NCBI RefSeq assembly: GCF_000384315.1
Contig: NZ_ARVW01000001.1
Location: forward strand, 2,365,746-2,429,745
DNA from: Amycolatopsis nigrescens CSC17Ta-90
GTDB taxonomy: Bacteria; Actinomycetota; Actinomycetes; Mycobacteriales; Pseudonocardiaceae
Direction: 5' to 3'
DNA length: 64,000 bases
The notes under the pieces are model-generated. The model saw only the letters and a list, made by a program, of their open reading frames with translations, did no database searches and had not been told where the DNA came from. The position numbers and the translations under genes were made by a program. Shown here one piece after another: positions 56,861-64,000 of the stretch (its first letter is position 1; each line of letters opens with the position of its first letter).

Positions 56861-59377
56861 GTGAGCCAGGGGGAACAGGCGCTGCCACTGGTCTCGGTGA
56901 TCGTGGTCAACTACCGCGGCGCCGAGGACACCATCACCTGCCTGCGCGCGCTGACCTCGGAGCTGGACTACCCGCGGCTCGAAGTGCTCTGCGTGGACAA
57001 CGCTTCCGGCGGGGACGACGTGGCCAGGATCAAAGCCGCCGCCCCCGGGGTGGAGCTCATCGAATCGGCCGCCAACCTGGGCTTCGCCGGTGGTTGCAAC
57101 CTCGGCGCCAAGCAGGCCGGCGGCAGCGTGCTGGCCTTCCTGAACAACGACGCCCGCCCCGACCCCGGCTGGGCCCGCGCGGCCGTCGCGGAGCTGGCCG
57201 CCGACCCGCGGGTGGCCGCGGTGGCCAGCAAGGTGCTGGACTGGGACGGCACCGGCACCGACTTCGTGGACGCCGGGCTGACCTGGTTCGGCATGGGTTA
57301 CAAGCGACACGCCGGGCAGCCGCTGGCCGAGGTGGCGCCAGGTGAGCACGAGGTCGCCAAGGACGTGCTCTTCGGCACCGGCTCGGCGATGTTCGTGCGT
57401 GCCGGGGCGTTCGCCGAGCTCGGCGGGTTCGACGAGCGGTTCTTCATGTTCTACGAGGACGTGGACCTCGGCTGGCGGCTGAACCTGCGCGGCTGGCGGG
57501 TCCGCTACCTGCCGTCGTCGATCGCCTACCACCGGCACCACGCGACGATGTCCGAAGTGGACGCTCCGGAGACCGGCCGCGAGACCTTCCTGCTGGAGCG
57601 CAACGCGCTTGCCGCAATGTACAAGAACCTGTCCGACGAGTCGCTGGCCAAGGCGCTGCCGGCGGCGCTCGCGCTGGCCGTCCGCCGGGCCACCGCGCGC
57701 GGGGAGCTCGACGCCGGGCAGCTCGACCTCGAGCGCGGGGTCGGGCCGGTGGAGACCGAGCCGGTCGAGGTGCCGCGGACCACGCTGGCCGGGATGCTGG
57801 CGATCGACCAGTTCGTCGAGCTGATGCCATCGCTCGCCGAGTCGCGGGCGGTCGAGCAGGCCGCCAGGGTGCGCACCGACGCGGACCTGATCCCGTTGAT
57901 GCGCAAGGCTTTGGAGCCCGCGTACCCGTTGCCGCGGTACCTGGAGGCGCACGACATCCTGGTCGAGGCCTTCGGCATCGACGGGCTGTTCGGGCATCGC
58001 CGCAAGGTGCTGGTGGTAACCGGTGACTCGATCACCGAGCGGATGGCCGGTCCCGCGATCCGGGCCTGGAACATCGCGTCCGTGCTGGCCGGCGAGCACG
58101 AGGTCCGGCTGGTCACGGTGAACCCGATCGCCGACCCGCCGCCGGCGCCGTTCGCGGTGAGCGCGGCCACCCGGCGCACGCTGGGCGAGCCGATCGAGTG
58201 GGCCGACATCGTGATCCTGCAGGGCCACGTGCTGGAGCTGGCGCCCGCGCTGAAGAAGGAGCACGCGCACAAGATCGTGGTCTGCGACCTGTACGACCCG
58301 ATGCACCTGGAAGTGCTCGAACAGAGCAAGGGCAAGCCGGACGACGTGCGGTCCGCCGACCTGATCGGCGTCACCAAGGTGCTGGACGCGCAGCTGGAGC
58401 GCGGGGACTTCTTTCTCTGCGCGTCCGAGCGGCAGCGGCTGTTCTGGCTCGGCCACCTGACCGCGCTCGGCCGCCTTTCGCCCCAGCTCTACGACGCCGA
58501 CCCGACCACCCAGTCGCTGCTCGCGGTCGTCCCCTTCGGCCTTTCCCCGTCCGCGCCGGCGCGCACCGGGCCCGGCCTGCGCGCCACGCTCGGCATCGGT
58601 GAGACCGACCACGTGGTGCTCTGGGCCGGCGGGGTGTACAGCTGGTTCGATCCGCTGACGCTGATCCGCGCGATCGACCGGCTGCGGGCCCGCCACGGTG
58701 ACGTGCGGCTGGTGTTCCTCGGCATGCGGCACCCGAATCCCGAGGTCGCCGAGATGGACATCGGCGCCCGCACCATGCAGTTGTCCGAACGGCTCGGCCT
58801 GACCGGCAAGCACGTCTTCTTCAACGAGCACTGGGTGCCCTACGAGGAGCGGCAGAACTGGCTGCTGGACGCCGACTGCGGGGTGACCACGCATTTCGAG
58901 CACGTGGAGACCACCTTCGCGTTCCGCACCAGGGTGCTCGACTACCTGTGGGCCGGGCTGCCGATCGTGACCACCGACGGGGACGCGTTCGCCGACCTGG
59001 TCCGCGACGAGCGGCTCGGCGTGGTGGTGCCCGCCGAGGACGACCAGGCCCTCGCGGACGCGCTGGAACGCTCGATGTACGACGCCGAGTTCGTCGCGGG
59101 CTGCCGGCAGCGGATGGCCGCGGTGGCCGAGCGGTTCGCCTGGCCGAACGCGCTGGCGCCGCTGGTGGAGTTCTGCCGCGACCCGCGCCCTGCCGCCGAC
59201 CGGCTGCCGGGTTCCGGGCCGCTGACCGTGTCGGATCCGGTGCGGGGCAAGGAAATGATCCGCCGCGACGTGGCGCTGCTGCGCGAGTACCTCGCCGACG
59301 GCGGGCCGAAGGAGCTGGCCCGGCGGGTCGCGGGCCGGGTGGTCAAGGTGGCCAGGCGCGGACGGGCGAATGGCTGA
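56861..59377 (+). CDS. Two-domain glycosyltransferase, GT2 fused to GT4
   Basis: 838 residues. An N-terminal GT2 domain (about 10-280; VSVIVVNYRGAEDTITCLRA, FLNNDARPDPGWARAAVAEL, FMFYEDVDLGWRLNLRGWRV) is followed by a helical link and a C-terminal GT-B domain (about 385-790; VLWAGGVYSWFDPLTLIRAI, TTFAFRTRVLDYLWAGLPIV). It could add two sugars in succession. GTG with GGAAGGAG 6 bases upstream; overlaps the next transferase by eight bases. Confidence 0.88.
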   Translation: MSQGEQALPLVSVIVVNYRGAEDTITCLRALTSELDYPRLEVLCVDNASGGDDVARIKAAAPGVELIESAANLGFAGGCNLGAKQAGGSVLAFLNNDARPDPGWARAAVAELAADPRVAAVASKVLDWDGTGTDFVDAGLTWFGMGYKRHAGQPLAEVAPGEHEVAKDVLFGTGSAMFVRAGAFAELGGFDERFFMFYEDVDLGWRLNLRGWRVRYLPSSIAYHRHHATMSEVDAPETGRETFLLERNALAAMYKNLSDESLAKALPAALALAVRRATARGELDAGQLDLERGVGPVETEPVEVPRTTLAGMLAIDQFVELMPSLAESRAVEQAARVRTDADLIPLMRKALEPAYPLPRYLEAHDILVEAFGIDGLFGHRRKVLVVTGDSITERMAGPAIRAWNIASVLAGEHEVRLVTVNPIADPPPAPFAVSAATRRTLGEPIEWADIVILQGHVLELAPALKKEHAHKIVVCDLYDPMHLEVLEQSKGKPDDVRSADLIGVTKVLDAQLERGDFFLCASERQRLFWLGHLTALGRLSPQLYDADPTTQSLLAVVPFGLSPSAPARTGPGLRATLGIGETDHVVLWAGGVYSWFDPLTLIRAIDRLRARHGDVRLVFLGMRHPNPEVAEMDIGARTMQLSERLGLTGKHVFFNEHWVPYEERQNWLLDADCGVTTHFEHVETTFAFRTRVLDYLWAGLPIVTTDGDAFADLVRDERLGVVVPAEDDQALADALERSMYDAEFVAGCRQRMAAVAERFAWPNALAPLVEFCRDPRPAADRLPGSGPLTVSDPVRGKEMIRRDVALLREYLADGGPKELARRVAGRVVKVARRGRANG

Positions 59378-60452
59378 CCGGCCACTCCGGGTGCTGCTGG
59401 ACGGCACCCCGCTGCTCGGCTCCCGCACCGGTATCGGCCGCTACACCGCCTCGCTCACCGAAGAACTCGCCTCACGGTCCGATGTGGACATGCGCGCGGT
59501 GGCGTTCACCCTGCGGGGCTGGCGAAAGCTCCGGCAGGTGCTGCCGCACCGGGCGCGGGCCAGTGGCGTGCCGGTCCCCGCGCGGCTGCTGCGGGCCTGC
59601 TGGCTGCGCTCGCCCTTCCCGCCGGTCGAGCTGTTCACCGGGCCGACCGACGTGGTGCACGGCACCAACTTCGTGCTGCCCGGGATGGTCCGCGCGGCCG
59701 GCGTGCTGACCATTCACGACCTCGCGTTCCTGGACGCCCCGGACGAGCTGCCGCCGAGCGACCGCGGGCTGCCGGAGCTGGTCCGCCGTGGCGCCGCGCG
59801 CGCGGACGTGATCTGCACCCCGACCGCGGCGGTGGCCGACGCGGTGGCCGAACGGCTCGCCGTGGCGCGCGAGAAGGTGGTGGTCACCCCGCTCGGCGTG
59901 GATCCGAGCTGGTTCACCGGCAGGCCGCCGAACGACGGGCTGCGCGAGCGGCTCGGGCTGCCGAAGGAGTACCTGTTGTTCGTGGGCGCGGCGGGCCCAC
60001 GCAAGGGGCTCGACTGGCTCGGCAAGGCGCACGCCGCGGCGCCGGATCTGCCGCCGCTGTGCTACTCCGGCCCGGGCCCGTTCCCGGAGTCCGACCGCGC
60101 GCGGCACCTCGGCTATCTGTCCGATGTGGACCTCCGGAGCGTGGTCGCCGGTGCGGCCGCGCTGGTGCTGCCGTCGCGGGACGAGGGTTTCGGGCTGCCG
60201 GTGCTGGAGGCGATGGCCTGCGACGTGCCGGTGGTGTGCTCGGACATCCCGGCCCTGCGCGAGGTCTCCGGCGGGCTGGCCGCGCTGGTGCCCTACCTGG
60301 ACGTGGACGCGCTGGTCGAGTCCCTGCGCGAGGCGGTGTCCAGCCCGCACGCGGCTTCCGCGTCCGCGGCAAGGCGCGCGCACGCGGCCGGTTTCACCTG
60401 GCGCCACTGCGCAGACGCCACCATCTCCGCCTACCGAATGGCCCTAGCCTGA
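59370..60452 (+). CDS. GT4 glycosyltransferase (GT-B fold)
   Basis: 360 residues. TGIGRYTASLTEELASRSDV, FVGAAGPRKGLDWLGKAHAA and SRDEGFGLPVLEAMACDVPV mark the family. It is the third GT4 of the cluster and overlaps the fusion gene, so they are translated together. Ends just before a family-A palindrome that separates it from rmlD. Confidence 0.87.
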   Translation: MADRPLRVLLDGTPLLGSRTGIGRYTASLTEELASRSDVDMRAVAFTLRGWRKLRQVLPHRARASGVPVPARLLRACWLRSPFPPVELFTGPTDVVHGTNFVLPGMVRAAGVLTIHDLAFLDAPDELPPSDRGLPELVRRGAARADVICTPTAAVADAVAERLAVAREKVVVTPLGVDPSWFTGRPPNDGLRERLGLPKEYLLFVGAAGPRKGLDWLGKAHAAAPDLPPLCYSGPGPFPESDRARHLGYLSDVDLRSVVAGAAALVLPSRDEGFGLPVLEAMACDVPVVCSDIPALREVSGGLAALVPYLDVDALVESLREAVSSPHAASASAARRAHAAGFTWRHCADATISAYRMALA

Positions 60453-60500
60453 GGTCGTGAGTGAAAAGTGTTGCCCCGGCAACACTTTTCACTCACGACC
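60453..60500. repeat. Family-A palindrome, 23-bp perfect stem
   Basis: Arms 60453-60475 and 60478-60500 pair fully (tightest loop of the four copies). It starts right after the GT4 stop and supplies the final CGG TCG TGA of the convergent rmlD gene. Confidence 0.85.
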
Positions 60501-61401
60501 GTAGCTGGTCGCCGTAGCGCTCGAAGAAGGCGGAAAGCGCGTCGTCCCAAGGCCGCAACGCGGTCAGCCCGGCTTCGGTCCAGGAGTCGTTGGACAGCAC
60601 CGAATACGCCGGCCGTGGCGCCGGGCGCGGGAACTCGTCGGTACCGCAGGGCCGCACCCGCTCCGGGTCCGCGCCGAGCTTTTCGAAGATGGCCCGCGCG
60701 AAGGAGAACCACGTGGTCTCACCGCCGCCGGTGCAGTGCAGGATCCGTCGCTCCGGCCCCCGGCCGTCCGCGATCAGCCCTGCCAGCTCAGCCAGCCCAG
60801 CCGCCAGGTCCGCGGACCAGGTCGGCGAACCCCTCTGATCGTCCACAACGGACACAGTCTCGCGCTCTTTTTCCAGCCGTGCGATGGTCTTCACGAAGTT
60901 GCCGCCGCGTTCGCCGTACACCCAGGCGGTGCGCACCAGCCAGGCCGATGCGCCGGAGCCGAGCACCGCGTCCTCGCCAGCCGCCTTGGTCCGGCCGTAC
61001 GCGCTGCGCGGGCCGAGCTTGTCTTCGGGCTGGTAAGGGCGCGCGGCGTCACCTGGGAAGACGTAGTCGGTGGACACGTGCACCAGCGGCACCCGGCGCG
61101 ACGAGCAGGCCGCGGCCAGCACCCGCGGGCCGTCCACATTGACCGCGAACGCCCGCTCCTCATCGGTTTCCGCCGCGTCCACCGCGGTGTAGGCGGCCGC
61201 GTTCACCACCACCGCCCGTCGCCCGGCCCGCGCCGCGCGCTCCACCAGCGCGGTAACCGCCTCGATCACCGCGCCGGTCTCGGTCAGATCCAGTTCGGCC
61301 CTCGCCGGTGCGACGACTTCCAGTTCCGGCCCGTTCAGCGCGGCCAGATCGGCGCCGAGCTGGCCGCCGCCACCGGATACGAGCAGCGCCAGGCCGGTCA
61401 T
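60493..61401 (-). CDS. rmlD: dTDP-4-dehydrorhamnose reductase
   Basis: 302 residues. LLVSGGGGQLGADLAALNGP (NADPH site), VHVSTDYVFPGDAARPY and YGRTKAAGEDAVLG (Y-x3-K) define RmlD. It makes dTDP-L-rhamnose, the donor for WbbL. ATG at 61401 overlaps the rmlB stop (ATGA); an in-frame upstream start at 61440 would run into rmlB and is rejected. Confidence 0.93.
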   Translation of the reverse strand: MTGLALLVSGGGGQLGADLAALNGPELEVVAPARAELDLTETGAVIEAVTALVERAARAGRRAVVVNAAAYTAVDAAETDEERAFAVNVDGPRVLAAACSSRRVPLVHVSTDYVFPGDAARPYQPEDKLGPRSAYGRTKAAGEDAVLGSGASAWLVRTAWVYGERGGNFVKTIARLEKERETVSVVDDQRGSPTWSADLAAGLAELAGLIADGRGPERRILHCTGGGETTWFSFARAIFEKLGADPERVRPCGTDEFPRPAPRPAYSVLSNDSWTEAGLTALRPWDDALSAFFERYGDQLRS

Positions 61402-62390
61402 CGGGCCGCCAGCGCGGCGCGCTCCCGCAGCGGCTCCCACCAGCCGCGGTTGTCCCGATACCAGCGCACGGTGTCCGCGAGCCCCTGCTCGAACGGCACC
61501 TGCGGCCGGTAGCCCAGCTCGGCCACGAGCTTGTCGATGGACACCGAGTAGCGGCGGTCGTGCCCCTTGCGGTCGGCCACCGGCTCCACCATCTCCCAGC
61601 CGGCGCCGACCGCGGCCAGCAGCCGCTCGGTCAGCTCGCGGTTGGTCAGCTCGGTGCCACCGCCGATGTTGTAGATCTCGCCGGCCCTGCCACCTTCCGC
61701 GACCAGCTGGATGCCCCGGCAGTGATCATCCACGTGCAGCCAGTCACGAACATTCAGGCCGTCGCCATACAACGGCACCTTGCGACCGTCCAGCAAATTG
61801 GTCACGAAGAGTGGGATGACTTTTTCCGGGAACTGATACGGACCGTAATTGTTCGAACACCGGGTAATGCAGACCGGCAACCCATAGGTCCGGAAAAAGG
61901 AACGAGCGACCAGATCGGAGGACGCCTTGGTCGCCGCATAGGGCGAATTCGGCTCCAGCAGGTGACCCTCCGACCAGGAGCCCTGCTCGATCGTGCCGTA
62001 CACCTCGTCCGTCGAGACGTGCACGAACTTGCCGACCTCGTGCTGCAGCGCGGCCTGCAACAGGATCTGGGTGCCGAGTACGTTGGTGAGCACGAAGTCC
62101 GCGGCACCGGTGATCGAACGGTCCACATGGGACTCGGCGGCGAAGTGCACCACCAGGTCCACCCCGGCCATCACCTCGTTCACCTGCGCGGCATCGCAGA
62201 TGTCCCCGCGCACGAATCGGAAACGGGGATCTTCCGCCACCGGAGCCAGGTTCTGCTCGTTGCCCGCGTAGGTGAGTTTGTCCAGCACCACTACTTCGGC
62301 TTCGGCCATTGCCGGATACGCGCCGGACAACATCTGCCGCACATAATGCGACCCGATGAAACCCGCGCCCCCGGTAACCAGCACGCGCAT
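61398..62390 (-). CDS. rmlB: dTDP-glucose 4,6-dehydratase
   Basis: 330 residues. VTGGAGFIGSHYVRQMLSG (NAD site), HVSTDEVYGTIEQGSWSEGH (Thr/Asp/Glu catalytic set) and SPYAATKASSDLVARSF (Y-x3-K). It converts dTDP-glucose to the 4-keto-6-deoxy sugar used by RmlC/RmlD; rmlA and rmlC are not in the window. ATG at 62390 with GAAGGG 9 bases upstream. Confidence 0.94.
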   Translation of the reverse strand: MRVLVTGGAGFIGSHYVRQMLSGAYPAMAEAEVVVLDKLTYAGNEQNLAPVAEDPRFRFVRGDICDAAQVNEVMAGVDLVVHFAAESHVDRSITGAADFVLTNVLGTQILLQAALQHEVGKFVHVSTDEVYGTIEQGSWSEGHLLEPNSPYAATKASSDLVARSFFRTYGLPVCITRCSNNYGPYQFPEKVIPLFVTNLLDGRKVPLYGDGLNVRDWLHVDDHCRGIQLVAEGGRAGEIYNIGGGTELTNRELTERLLAAVGAGWEMVEPVADRKGHDRRYSVSIDKLVAELGYRPQVPFEQGLADTVRWYRDNRGWWEPLRERAALAAR

Positions 62391-62545
62391 GTGATCCGCC
62401 CTTCACCTCGTCCCGACTCGCGCAGTCTGCCAGAAACTACAGGCAACCCTCGGCAGCCTACGTACGTCTTACAGCCGGGCAAGTAATGTGGAGTCGTGCC
62501 ACTGGTGTGCCTGGGGGCAGCTGGCCAAGCTGGGAGGAGCGCCGC

Positions 62546-64000
62546 GTGACCGACTGGTCGCCGATACCGGTCAAGGGACGCCGTGCCCGGCGCCGATCCG
62601 GTATCGCCGTGTTCGCGCTGCGCGGCGGCCAGACCGTTGTCGCACTGGTCTCCGCCGTCATACTGGCGCTGACCTGCTACGGATGGATGTTCCTCAGCGA
62701 CATCAACGAGGGCCTTGCCACCACCGACGTGTTCGGCCAGCAGGTGCAGGCCAAGCCGCTGGACGGCGCGGTGGACATCCTGCTGGTCGGCCAGGACAGC
62801 CGCACCGACAACCAGGGCAACTCGCTGCCCCGCGAGGTGCTGGACATGCTGCACGCCGGCGAAGCAGACGGCGAGCGGCAGACCGACACCATGATCCTGA
62901 TGCACATCCCGCAGGACGGCCGCCGAGCGGTCGCCTTCTCCTTCCCCCGCGACTCCTACGTGGAGATCAACGGCGGGTTCGGCAAGCACAAGCTGAACAG
63001 CGCCTACGTCTACGCCTACAACGACACTTCGAAAACCCTTCAGCAGCAGGGGGAAACAGACCTGAAAGAGGTGGACGAGCAGGCCAAGATCGCGGGCAGG
63101 AAGAACCTGATCGCCACCATCGAGCAGTTCATCGGCAAGCCCGGCATGATCGACCGCTACGCCGAGGTGAACCTGTCCAGCTTCTACGAGGTGACGAAGT
63201 CCATCGGCGGCATCGACGTCTGCCTGAACGCCCCGGCCAAGGAGCGCAAGTCCGGGATCGACCTGCCCGCCGGCAAGCAGACCGTGCAGGGGGTGCAGGC
63301 GCTGGCCTTCGTCCGGCAGCGCTACGACCTGCCGAACGGGGACCTGGACCGGATCGCCAGGCAGCAGGCGTTCCTCTCCGGACTGGCCAACCGGGTGCTC
63401 TCCCCGGACGTCCTGGCCAACCCGATCAAGATCAGTGAGCTGATCGAGGCGGTGAAGAAGTCCGTGGTGCTCTCCGCGGGCTGGGACCTGCTGGAGTTCG
63501 CCCAGCAGATGCGCGGGCTGACCGGCGGCAACGTCGAGTTCCGCACCATCCCGGTGCTGGGGCTGGCGAACATCGGCGGCGCGGACGTGGTGCGGGTCGA
63601 CCCGGCGCAGGTGCAGAGCTTCGTCGCCGGGCTGGTCACCGACGGCGGCCAGCCCCAGAGCACCGGGCAGACCCCGAGCGGACAAGCCTCCGGCTCCGCC
63701 AAGGACGTCACGGTGGAGCTGTTCAACGCCACCGGCGATTCCAGGATCGGCAACAACACGCTGCAACTGCTGCAGGGCAAGGGTTTCAAGGTCGGCGGGC
63801 CGGCACAGCTGGCGACAAGGTCAAGCAGCGTGGTCCGGCACGCTCCCGGCGAAGAAGCCGGCGCCGCGGCCCTCGTGCAGGCGCTCGGCGGCAAGGTGCA
63901 GACCGAGCCGGACGCCGACGTCGCCGCCGGGCATCTGCGGGTGCTGCTCGGCAAGGACTTCCACGGCACGCCGAGCCAGGTGAACCAGCAGGTTCCGCGG
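62546..64000 (+). CDS. LytR-CpsA-Psr (LCP) family glycopolymer ligase, 3' end beyond window
   Basis: 485 codons are open to the right edge with no stop, from GTG at 62546 (GGAGGAG 6 bases upstream). A basic cytosolic start precedes one membrane helix (about 30-50, LVSAVILALTCYGWMFLSDI). The LCP domain follows: VDILLVGQDSRTDNQGN, FSFPRDSYVEINGGFGKHKL and FVRQRYDLPNGDLDRIARQQ, with the Arg/Asp residues that hold the lipid-pyrophosphate donor. A LytR_C domain starts near 385 (VTVELFNATGDSRIGNNTLQ). LCP enzymes attach arabinogalactan or teichoic acids to peptidoglycan. Same place as Rv3267. Confidence 0.92.
   Translation, partial: MTDWSPIPVKGRRARRRSGIAVFALRGGQTVVALVSAVILALTCYGWMFLSDINEGLATTDVFGQQVQAKPLDGAVDILLVGQDSRTDNQGNSLPREVLDMLHAGEADGERQTDTMILMHIPQDGRRAVAFSFPRDSYVEINGGFGKHKLNSAYVYAYNDTSKTLQQQGETDLKEVDEQAKIAGRKNLIATIEQFIGKPGMIDRYAEVNLSSFYEVTKSIGGIDVCLNAPAKERKSGIDLPAGKQTVQGVQALAFVRQRYDLPNGDLDRIARQQAFLSGLANRVLSPDVLANPIKISELIEAVKKSVVLSAGWDLLEFAQQMRGLTGGNVEFRTIPVLGLANIGGADVVRVDPAQVQSFVAGLVTDGGQPQSTGQTPSGQASGSAKDVTVELFNATGDSRIGNNTLQLLQGKGFKVGGPAQLATRSSSVVRHAPGEEAGAAALVQALGGKVQTEPDADVAAGHLRVLLGKDFHGTPSQVNQQVPR

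Noticed and set aside
56693..59428. 911-codon minus-strand frame opposite the GT2-GT4 fusion
   Set aside because: Composition is artefactual and the plus-strand frame has intact catalytic motifs with a good ribosome-binding site.
51987..60452. Antibiotic or polyketide biosynthesis cluster
   Set aside because: Glycosyltransferases and sugar genes only; no polyketide synthase, peptide synthetase or tailoring set. The neighbours point to envelope glycans.

Overview
The window is high-GC DNA with dense genes, many GTG/TTG starts, ATGA/GTGA stop-start overlaps and very little tRNA, rRNA or mobile DNA. Gene content points to a Pseudonocardiaceae-type actinomycete (Amycolatopsis-like; inference, no database used). 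It has a SigE-RseA-HtrA-TatB block, LpqY-SugABC, glucosyl-3-phosphoglycerate synthase, F420 genes FbiA/FbiB, and a WbbL rhamnosyltransferase as used in arabinogalactan-type walls. Much of the order recalls two blocks of the Mycobacterium tuberculosis map: the Rv1177-Rv1238 region (positions about 2.5-44 kb) and the Rv3261-Rv3267 region (45-64 kb), placed side by side with accessory inserts.

Layout. 0-2.5 kb: partial methyltransferase, NmrA-like reductase with divergent TetR and tandem operators, and a VapBC-type toxin-antitoxin pair with a 43-bp palindrome over its start. 2.5-7.6 kb: trehalose-type ABC importer (lpqY-sugA-sugB-sugC) and a stress-type membrane protein. 7.8-14.4 kb: acyl-CoA dehydrogenase, SPFH protein, APH(6)-like kinase, soluble MgtE-like CBS protein, DUF1003 protein, Mrp ATPase. 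14.5-18.9 kb: tatB, htrA, rseA, sigE and a divergent O-methyltransferase. 18.9-28.4 kb: MFS/LysR pair, leucyl aminopeptidase, DUF3117, enoyl-CoA hydratase, tagA-SRPBCC-DivIVA-like operon, an XRE/DUF397 module, gpgS and a PlsC acyltransferase. 28.4-36.7 kb: two LOG-family genes, then a four-gene cluster in which two HTH-TPR regulators bracket a secreted M4 metalloprotease and a secreted M28 aminopeptidase that share a duplicated 645-bp C-terminal module.

36.7-44 kb: lysine/diaminopimelate genes dapE, dapD and dapC with ferredoxin fdxC, interrupted by a CHAD protein and a flavin monooxygenase/TetR pair. 44-50.5 kb: a translationally coupled GNAT-fbiA-fbiB-NUDIX run, a short GntR regulator, a HhH-GPD glycosylase and manB. 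51-64 kb: cell-envelope sugar genes. wbbL and rmlDB, adjacent in M. tuberculosis, are separated here by a polysaccharide-lyase gene, three GT4 genes, a GT2 gene and a GT2-GT4 fusion; a LytR-CpsA-Psr ligase runs off the right edge.

Two patterns cut across the genes. Near-identical palindromes recur at gene ends, mostly between convergent genes, and often supply the stop codons. About nineteen genes have a TAnnnT-like -10 hexamer 6-7 bases before the start codon and no Shine-Dalgarno, as expected for leaderless mRNAs. The most unusual candidate system is the HTH-TPR/secreted-peptidase cluster, which resembles peptide-sensing RRNPP arrangements such as NprR with its protease, although no pheromone gene was found.
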